Shown: one piece after another, positions 8,477 to 15,040 of the stretch
Layout: the number at the start of each line of letters is the position of its first letter
Numbering within the stretch: the stretch's first letter is position 1
NCBI GenBank assembly: GCA_022559985.1
Contig: JAFJTR010000193.1
Coordinates: 1 to 15,040 of the forward strand
DNA from: Parastagonospora avenae f. sp. tritici 18332-5
Lineage: Eukaryota; Ascomycota; Dothideomycetes; Pleosporales; Phaeosphaeriaceae
DNA length: 15,040 nt
Direction: 5' to 3'
Notes under the pieces: model-generated
Databases searched by the model: none
What the model was told of the DNA's origin: nothing
The model's input: the letters and a program-made list of their open reading frames with translations, nothing else
Translations under genes and position numbers: made by a program

Positions 8477-8938
8477 ATGTCGTCGTTAAAGAAGAAGTGT
8501 AGTAATTGTTATTAGAATAGAATAAAGTCATGCGTGCCTATAGAGGTTCCTTTGCCAGACTTCTTAAAGTTGGACACCGAGTTAGCGAGGTTAGAGCGGC
8601 AGGAGGCCGAGGCAGATCGTGCCGAGGCAGCGGCCTTGGACGCACTAGTCGCGGCGCGCGCGAAGAAGGATCGTTTGCGAAAACAGCGAAAGATGTTAAA
8701 ACGTCGTAAATAATAATAGGTAGATAAATTAGGAAAGTTTATAGAGGATATTAAGGCTTTAGAGGCAGTAGATGACATTAGTTAGGAGATGTCTTTTCTT
8801 AAGGATGGTCTAATGCTGGGTACTCTGGCATTAGACTAGAGTGCCTTCATGCCTTCTCTTATTGAGGGTGACTCCGGTTTCAACGAAACCCTAGGCCCTT
8901 TGCCTAATAGTGCGCAAGCATCTATTAGCAATTTGTAA
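8477..8938 (+). pseudogene. Antisense accessory ORF: Cys cluster plus charged coiled coil
   Basis: A 153-codon frame on the strand opposite to gag-pol, running from an ATG at 8477 to a TAA at 8936. Residues 5-19 read K-K-K-C-S-N-C...K-S-C (C8, C11, C19; C-x2-C-x7-C), like half of a fungal Zn2Cys6 cluster. Residues 28-78 form a heptad-patterned, Glu/Ala/Arg/Lys-rich coiled coil (E-L-A-R-L-E-R-Q-E-A-E-A-D, later R-L-R-K-Q-R-K). Residues 82-153 are acidic with P-L-P-N near the end. Six in-frame stops, at codons 13, 79-81, 103 and 121, are all TAA/TAG, as expected from mutated Gln/Trp codons; there is no frameshift. The GC-rich coiled-coil part (8560-8700) is almost unmutated. Its 3' end overlaps the end of pol by 14 bases, tail to tail. 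From memory, similar small coiled-coil proteins are predicted in many Pezizomycotina genomes; I cannot verify this and know no function. The minus-strand ORF at 8512-8778 is its shadow. Confidence 0.65.
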
Positions 8939-11900
8939 GGTTTATCTCTAGTTCCTATATATTTTCTATTTTGTTGTATCCTAACTATTTAACTAGGAAT
9001 TCTTTTTAGTAGTTGCTGTTTCTATATATAAGGATTTTCTTAACTTTAAAGACGTTGTCTTCTTCTGTCTTATAGCGAAAGGTTCGCTGTATTAGTGTAG
9101 CTGGGTTAGCTGGTTCTAGTTTGTTCACATAGAATCTGAGATAAATCTTAGCGTCTAGTAGTAGCTTAAGTGTGTATGTTACTAGTCTGTTCTGTTTTAA
9201 AATTAAAAACAGTCTAACTTTAACGTAGTTAAGTCCTTTGCTTAGTTGTTTCGTGCGTAGATTCTTAGTGTAAAGGTACACTTTATCCTCCTTCTTAAGC
9301 TAAGGTGCTGTTTTTCTTTTCTTATTAACATATAAGATGCTCTAGTTCTAAGCGTAGGTGAGTTTGTTACTTATTTCTTCGTGGATTTTCTTTATTTCTT
9401 CTGCTAACTTTATTGCAGCTTTAGCCTTTAGGCTAGGTAACGTTCGTTAAAAGAGATTAGGGTGTTTCCTATAGTTCGCGAAGTATAGTGTTTTGCCTAT
9501 TGCTTTAGAAAGCTTGTTATTGTATAATATCTGTGCTATTAGTAATAGTAAGACCTAGTTTATCTAACTAGTGTTGCTAAAGATCTTTAGGTACGTTTTT
9601 ATAGTATAGTTCGTCTGTTCTGTCTATCTGTTAGTTTCTAGATAGTAAGCTGTAGATAGCTTTTATTATATACTAATTTCTGCTATAAGCATAGCCTAAT
9701 AGTTTAATGTAAAGAGCTTATCTCTATTGCTAATAATTAACTTAGATATGCTGTAGTCTTAGATAAGTTAGTTCTTAAGTACGTGTGCAAGCTGCACAGC
9801 TGTATAGTCTCGTCGAAAAGGTATTATAAGAGCATACTTCGTGAAGCAATCTACTATAACGAGTATTAAGTTATAGGATAGTCCTGTAGCAGGGTCCTCT
9901 AATAAGGGTAATCCTGTTACGAAATCTATAGAGATGTCAGTCTAAGGCTCGTCTGGGAGTTCTATTAGCTGCATTTCTCTGTAAGGTGCGTAGGTGCTGT
10001 GTTTATTTCGTTAACAGTCTGCACATTTCCTAATATATAAAGCAACTTTGTCCTTTATAATTTTAAACTAGTAGTTCTGTTAGATTAGTTCTACTGTTCT
10101 TAATACGCTAGAGTAACTATATACTAGGTCATTGTGGTGTTATTAAATAATTTATTCCTATAGTTCTTCTAGAACGTCGTTTCTAATCTGCATTATAAGA
10201 TTGTTTATATATTGTGCAGGTCCTAATAACCTATCCTTATACTGTTATAGGACTGTTAAGTTAACTATTTTCTTAGTTCCTGCGATATCTAATCGTTAGC
10301 TAAGAGCGTCAGCTCTGCTGTTATCTTTTCCTAGTGTGTAGATAATTTTAAACTTATGTTGTTCTAGGGTTTCTGCCTATCTAACCTAGCGTTAGTTTAG
10401 AGTTTTAGTCATTGTGAACGTAACTAAGTTCTTGTAGTCTAAGAATATAGTAAGGTCTAAGCAACTTTCTGCGTAAACTCTCTAGTGTTTAAGCGCAACT
10501 ACTACTGCAAGTAGTTCTTTGTTGTAAACGTTGTAGTTCTCTTCTATATTAGTGAATTTTCTTAAGTAGTAGGCGACTAGGTGCTATTTGCCATCTTGCT
10601 CTTGTTTCGCGCACATTCCTATTGCAAGGTCTAAGGCGTCTGTTTTGAATTGTAGTGGTTCTCTACTTCGAAATGCTATAAGGACTAGTAGTTTAATATA
10701 TGCTGTCTTAAGCTTATTAAACGCTTTAAGTGCTAGTCCTATAATTAGTCTATAAAGGGTTATTTCCTTCTTTATAAGTTCTGTAAGTAAGATTGCAATC
10801 TTTAAGAAGTTTTGTATAAACTAGCAGTTAAAGTTAATAAATCCTAAGAAGGACTATACTTCCTTAACTATGCTTAGCGCAGGCTAGTCTTTCATAACTT
10901 AGATCTTTTCTAGACTTATTTTAACTCTATTCTTGCTAACTATGCATCCTAGGAATTTAACTTTCTCTTAATGCTATTTACACTTATTAGGGTTAACTAG
11001 CAGAGCGTGCTGTTTTAGTAGCTGTAGAACTGTTCGTATATATTCTGTATGCTCTTTCTCGTTTTAAGAGTAAATTAGTATGTTGTTAAGGTATGCAATA
11101 ATAAATATATCTAGGTGTTCTCTTAATATGTTATTAATAAGTTCTTAATATGTAGCTAGTGCGTTAGTAAGGCTAAAGGGCATAACTAGGTATTTAAAAT
11201 GTCTGTATCTCGTCCTAAATGCTGTTTTCTATTCTTTACCTTCCTTTATGCGTATAAGGTTATACGCTCCTTATAGATCTAATGCAGTGAAGATCTCTGC
11301 ATGTGCTAATTAATCCTATAGTTCTCTAATATTTAGTAAAGAGTATTAGTTCTTAATTATTATATTATTAAGTTTTTAATAGTTAATGCATAGTTATAGC
11401 TTTCTATTCTTCTTTAGAACGAATAGGATAGGGAATCCTACTAGTGATTTGCTGCGTTGTATAAATCCTTTCTTAAGTATTATGTTAATATATTTCTTTA
11501 ATTTATTAAGCTCTTTTTCTAATATCTTGTAAATTAGTTAGAAGCCTAGCGTCTTGCCTTTTTTAAGCTTAATCTCGTGGTCCTATTTCTAATGTTTAGG
11601 TAGGGCTTTAATCCCTAGCTCTTCTTTAAATAGTTTCTCGAACTCTTTATATTCTAAAGGTATTGCAGGAGTTGCACGTTTCTCTAAGACCTTTGACATG
11701 TCGCTGCTATTAAGGCTAAGCCTTCTCTGTAAGGACCTTAGTTTTAAAGTAATATTGTTAATTATCTTCTTATCTGTTATTAAACGCTGCTAATGTACAG
11801 GCTTTAGGCTAGTAGTGCTGTTCTAGTCCGCGAACGAGAGTTTCCGGTTAACCCAGTCTATCTGTAGGTTGCTCTCGCGTAACTATAGGAGTCCTAATAT

Positions 11901-12233
11901 AATGTCGTGAGCAGCTAAGCTAAAAACATCTAGGTTAATCTTCTATTAGTAATCTTAGATATAGAGTGTTATAGTTGTTTCTTATTTAATGATTGCTTCT
12001 TCTAGCATTTGCTGTCTATTTGCAATATAGAGTAGATAGGATTGTTTTTTCTTAAAGGGGTAAAGTCCTGCTTTCACTATAGCTATTCTAGAAATGTAGT
12101 TTGCTTATGCTCCTAAATCTAATAATGCACTTATCTGTATTCTATTTACAACTACTAGGAGTTTAATAAGACTTGCTAAATTAGTAGCGTTATAACTTCA
12201 GGACTAATTCCTAGAGCTAGGCGCGTTCCTAAA
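8925..12233 (-). pseudogene. pol: pol of Gypsy-B: protease, RT, RNase H, integrase, chromodomain
   Basis: Minus-strand frame of about 1103 codons, -1 relative to gag and free of indels. Residues counted from 12233: protease A-L-L-D-L-G-A at 36-42 (D-S-G mutated to D-L-G); RT with G-F-P-I-L-F-V near 11435, L-D-L-x-G-A-Y-N near 11280, and the catalytic Y-L-D-D as Y-L-N-N at 381; RNase H near 10645 (K-T-D-A-L-D in place of E-T-D-A-S-D, then N-K-E-L-L-A-V-V); integrase with C-A-D-C completing an HHCC domain (residue 740; one His is Tyr), D-I-S-I-D-F-V near 9925, S-N-R-D for S-D-R-D near 9745, and the glutamate intact 35 residues later (T-E-Q-T-N near 9635); chromodomain at about 1057-1100 (E-F-L-V-K, then L-G-Y-N-K, then E-L-E-x-N-L-T-N). 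Stop TAA at 8925-8927. Inactive. Confidence 0.93.
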
Positions 12234-14455
12234 AAAGATTCCTCTTATTTAGACTTATTATCTCTAGATTGTTCGTCGCTGTATGTTTCTTTAGCGCCTA
12301 GGTTAAGGTATCTGTTATTAACCTTATCCTTCTAATATTTCTTGCAGTGTTCTTAGAGACACTAGTGCTATAATAGAAAGATGCAGCTTCTATTTATAAG
12401 TATGTTCTATGCTACTTTAAACGTGTTGTTGTAAGAGTAGAATAATTTGCAAGTCTGTTTGTCCTATAAGTGTGCTGCGCACGCATGCTTAGGGCAATCG
12501 TACTACTGCTATTTGCACAGTTTAAGGTCGCTAGGGAACTATCCTATAGCTTCCTTTTCTTAGAGGTGTATGTTACAGGTATATATAGTACACGCAGTCT
12601 AAGAGATTAAGCTATGTTTTGTGTTTTAGGGGTCCCTAATATACTTAATGCTTTTTCTAGCTAAGGATATGATTTATTGTTACTAGTATTCTTCTTTAGC
12701 TTCTTCTACCTAGTCCTTCTAGTGTGGTGCTTCGTCGGTAATAAGCAATGCTTATCCGTTATTCTAGTATACTTGTGTCTGCCTGTCTTACAGCTTCTGT
12801 CGAGGTGCTACTAACGCCTTGTAGTAGTCATAGCTTAGTAGCATCTTAAGGTACTTTTTGTACTCAGCGAGGCTGGGGTAGATATCCTAATCTATAGATA
12901 GCTACAGGATTTTTCTTATTTCTGTGATCTGTTCCTTGCAGTAATCGTCCTATGTTTAATATCCTTATATAATTCTTCTTTATCCTAACGTAGGGCTGTC
13001 TAGTAGAGTATAGATAGCTAATTGTTCTGCTAACAATAGTTCGTTATCTGTATCTTGCTCTTCGACCTAGTAGTCCTATACTATGGGTACTCAGTTTCTA
13101 GGGTGTGGCGTTAGAGCTCTTGTCCTGATGTTAAGGTACAGGGCGTGTAGTTTTCCGTGCACTAGTTGGTAACCTTTCTTATCAGAGTGTGTTTTAGTAA
13201 TTCTGCCTTATCTAACTTCTTTAAGAAGAATATCTTATAGCAGTTACTAGTTATAGAGTTTTAGTCTATTAAAGGTTCTGTCCCTAATTCTTGCCTCTAT
13301 ATTGTTTATAGCTGTGAGGTCTTATAGCTGTATATTAATTTCCTTAATGTTTTCCTAAGTAGCCTTTTAAAGGCGTGACACTGTGTCTGTTATAACTTAG
13401 TTTTCTTTGCTAGCTAGTATAACTTCCTAGCTAATATCTACTTAGATTCTTCTGTCGTTAGTCTCTGTAACCTTATAACAGATTACTTGCTATTCTTTAG
13501 CTTCCTTATCTTAGGCGCTAGTTAACACGTTAAGCTAGCGTGTTACTTTATTTTTCTGACGACAATTACGCAATAGGTAGCCTAGTTTGCTATAGTTATA
13601 ACAGCTTCGCGTTTCCTTTCCTTAATCCTGGTTCTTTATAGAGTAGACCTGTGTTTCCTTATAATAGGTCTTGTTTGTAGGCTTTTCTTAGTTAAGGTTA
13701 TTAAGGTGCATTACCTCCTAACTGTAGGTTCTGTAAACTCCTAGGATCTTTAGTTAAAAGCGTTGTTATTCTTAGTTAGGTTAAAACAGTCAGTTCTGTT
13801 GTCCTGCAGACCTGTTGTTTCTTCCTTAAGTCTCTTAGGGTGCTTGCTTAGCGTAGGAGCGTTTAGCAAGTTGTAGTTTGTAGAGTTTGTTATCTAGTCT
13901 AATTAATTCTTTAGTTAAGGTTACAAGAGTATTAACTGTAGCGCTAGTGCGCATAAGTTCTTCCTAGACTCTAGGTTTAAGTCCTTGTTTGTACATTCTT
14001 ATAAGCGCATTGTTATCCTACTTAATCTGTACAGCGTACTGCTAGAAGATCGTAGTATAATTAGCAGCTAAGCTAGTTTAACGAAGGTTCTAGATTTTCT
14101 ATTCTGCTATAACAGATTCCTTAAAAGGCAAGAAGTTCTGTTAAAGCTTTAGTTTAAACTAGTCCTAATCTTCTATAAGGCAGGTGTTATCGCTATTAGT
14201 AATGCTGTTGTCTATGTACCTGCAGAGGAAGGGTTGAACCTATTTTTCAGCGTCTCTGCGCATGTACGTGGTAGCTAAGATAACTTTGCTTTCTTCTTTG
14301 ATATTGTTGCCTTCTAAATAGAAGTATTAGTTGAACTAGAGGATCTATGTCTTAAGCTTAGCACGGTCTCTATAATAGAGGTCTAGTTTAGCTAATTAAA
14401 CATAGTGTCTACCTTAGTGAGAGGACTTAGGTGTATCTATAGCGGTATTACTTAT
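12176..14455 (-). pseudogene. gag: Extended gag of Gypsy-B (about 759 codons)
   Basis: The frame starts at 14455 with ATA (mutated ATG?), only 17 bases after the LTR, and ends at TAG 12176-12178. Residues about 65-200 look like a Gypsy capsid (A-T-T-Y-M-R-R-D-A-E, then F-L-P-F near 14125, then Q-G-L-K-P-R and E-L-I-R-L-D-N-K-L). A CCHC knuckle starts at residue 285 (13603): its second Cys and its His are both Tyr. Beyond it the same frame runs on for some 450 codons, twice the usual gag. This extension includes a long helical, Gln/Glu/Lys-rich part and a Cys/His-rich block at residues 622-704 (12592-12346: C-x4-C-x2-H, then C-P-K-H-A-C-A-A-H, then more Cys and His). It may be a second nucleic-acid-binding or zinc domain; I cannot name it. 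About fifty stop codons, all TAA/TAG/TGA from substitutions, but no frameshift, so the region was coding until it was mutated. Confidence 0.8.
12230..12236 (-). other. -1 ribosomal frameshift heptamer T-TTT-TTA
   Basis: On the minus strand the gag frame reads TCT TTT TTA, so the heptamer T TTT TTA is in exactly the phase required for simultaneous -1 slippage. Slipping there puts ribosomes in the pol frame, which reaches the protease Asp 38 codons later, while gag runs on only 17 codons to its stop at 12176-12178. A weak stem (AGGA/TCCT with a 5-base loop) follows some 20 bases downstream. The phase and sequence are seen; function is inferred from the retroviral type. Confidence 0.72.
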
Positions 14456-14472
14456 CTTAAGGGTCTTCAAAG
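14456..14472 (-). other. Short leader / PBS region of Gypsy-B
   Basis: Only 17 bases separate the 5' LTR from the gag start, so the primer-binding site must lie here. The sequence CTTTGAAGACC begins right at the LTR edge. It has no TGG start and I found no perfect complement in the LTR, so the primer is unresolved; mutation may have blurred it. Confidence 0.45.
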
Positions 14473-14936
14473 TGTTAAAACCTATTAAGTAGCTAAGCAG
14501 AGGGAAGCTGGCTTAAAGGGCTTAAGTTGGTTTTCGCGGATAAGAGATGTTGGCACTAGATACAGAGGAGGGGGCGTACTAAGACAGTAAGAGAGTGCTT
14601 CTATAAAGAGTATAATGTATTAGGTAACTTAAAATACAAAGTTAAAGATAATAAACTATAAGGGTTCTAAGTCTTCTCTATATACTAGTGCTGTCCTATA
14701 TATCCTACGTTGTTCTATATTATCCCATGCGTGGGACGTTGTGGGACTTTGTGGGATTCCATAGGACACACGTGACTTGTCCTATAGTAACTTTCTGCCA
14801 AGACTGTGGGATCACGTGCCCTGCGGGGTGGCGTCATCTATTGGTTCTTATATGCTGACCCTCATGCTGACCTTCCCTGGTCAGCATCCTGACTTCCTAC
14901 ATAGACTGCCGTGCCCCGTCCTACAGGTTCGTAACA
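14473..14936 (-). repeat. 5' LTR of Gypsy-B (464 bp)
   Basis: Same length as the copy at 7856-8319, offset 6617, with 20 transitions and no indel. In about three quarters of the differences this copy carries the mutated base (T or A). It repeats the 10-bp array (14731-14767), the CACGTG boxes and the inverted repeat (14864-14887). The plus-strand ORF at 14777-14968 is a by-product of the LTR and its flank. Confidence 0.96.
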
Positions 14937-14941
14937 CCTTG
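14937..14941. repeat. Target-site duplication, right copy (CCTTG)
   Basis: Second copy of the 5-bp duplication flanking Gypsy-B; see 7851-7855. On the LINE coding strand it is CAAGG, lying in the codons for Gln-Gly of the RT P-Q-G-S motif. Confidence 0.95.
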
Positions 14942-15040
14942 CAGTATGCCTATCTCTATGCTCTATAGTAGCTAAGTCTTGCTGTTAAATTTTAGCTATA
15001 TAGAGCGCTAAGAGAGGAAAAAGCTAATCTATCTAATAAG
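14942..15040 (-). pseudogene. LINE RT, fingers/palm piece upstream of the Gypsy-B insertion
   Basis: Minus-strand frame ending at the insertion point with S-I-E-I-G-I-L, directly before Q-G-S, and beginning with a S-F-F-L-S-x-R block; this is the RT motif S-F-L-x-x-R...G-I-P-Q-G-S-P of Tad1/I-type LINEs. It joins in frame to the piece at 7850 downwards once Gypsy-B and one CCTTG are removed. Five TAG codons in 33 triplets. The remainder of the RT, the endonuclease and any ORF1 would lie past the right edge. Confidence 0.87.

Larger units (their letters stand above)
7856..14936 (-). mobile_element. Gypsy-B: complete 7.1-kb chromovirus nested in the LINE
   Basis: Minus-strand LTR retrotransposon of 7081 bp with two 464-bp LTRs, a long gag, pol in the -1 frame (protease, RT, RNase H, integrase, chromodomain), a PPT beside the left (3') LTR and a perfect 5-bp target duplication. 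It is longer than Gypsy-A because of an extended gag and a roughly 590-bp region between pol and the 3' LTR that carries an oppositely oriented ORF. The LTRs differ at 20 positions, all transitions. Its LTRs and internal sequence look unrelated to those of Gypsy-A apart from the conserved domains. Confidence 0.96.

Noticed and set aside
8512..8778. Minus-strand 88-aa Ala/Ser-rich ORF
   Set aside because: Shadow of the antisense coiled-coil ORF on the plus strand, whose composition and Cys motif are more protein-like.
138..14455. Alternative genetic code in which TAG/TAA encode Gln
   Set aside because: Trp codons are also TAG, and His-to-Tyr, Asp-to-Asn, Gly-to-Arg and Glu-to-Lys changes occur at catalytic sites; LTR pairs differ only by transitions. 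Point mutation explains all of it.
14456..14472. Self-priming PBS for Gypsy-B as in Gypsy-A
   Set aside because: No convincing complement of CTTTGAAGACC was found in the LTR.

Overview
The window is a nest of dead retrotransposons, most probably from a repeat-rich filamentous ascomycete (Pezizomycotina). I see no host gene, tRNA, rRNA or CRISPR array. Coding frames are recognisable over kilobases and almost free of indels, but they are full of TAG/TAA codons and of C-to-T or G-to-A replacements (Gln/Trp to stop, His to Tyr, Asp to Asn, Gly to Arg, Glu to Lys). That pattern is the signature of repeat-induced point mutation (RIP).

Layout. (1) 1-5515, + strand: a Ty3/Gypsy chromovirus ('Gypsy-A') lacking only the first 225 bp of its 5' LTR. 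It has gag, a pol in the -1 frame (protease, RT, RNase H, integrase, chromodomain), a polypurine tract and a 331-bp 3' LTR. (2) 5516 to about 5680, + strand: the end of a Ty1/Copia RNase H into which Gypsy-A inserted. (3) About 5680-5794: a short, GC-rich, largely unmutated island of unknown origin. (4) 5795-7855 and 14937-15040, - strand: a Tad1/I-like LINE (RT, RNase H, Cys/His tail, 3' UTR, poly-A), split in two. (5) 7856-14936, - strand: a complete 7081-bp second chromovirus ('Gypsy-B') with 464-bp LTRs. It sits in the LINE's RT gene, flanked by the 5-bp target duplication CCTTG.

Gypsy-B is the more unusual element. Its gag is long (about 759 codons) and carries a second Cys/His-rich block after the nucleocapsid knuckle. 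Gag and pol are joined by a -1 shift at a T-TTT-TTA heptamer. Between pol and the 3' LTR lies a 153-codon ORF on the opposite strand, encoding a Cys-cluster plus charged coiled coil. Gypsy-A has a 9-nt complement between its LTR and the site just after the LTR, suggesting Tf1/sushi-type self-priming rather than a tRNA primer.

All three visible RTs have lost both Asp residues of the catalytic pair (to Asn), so nothing here can move autonomously. Order of events: Copia and LINE copies were present first; Gypsy-A entered the Copia and Gypsy-B entered the LINE; C-to-T mutation then acted across the nest, unevenly.
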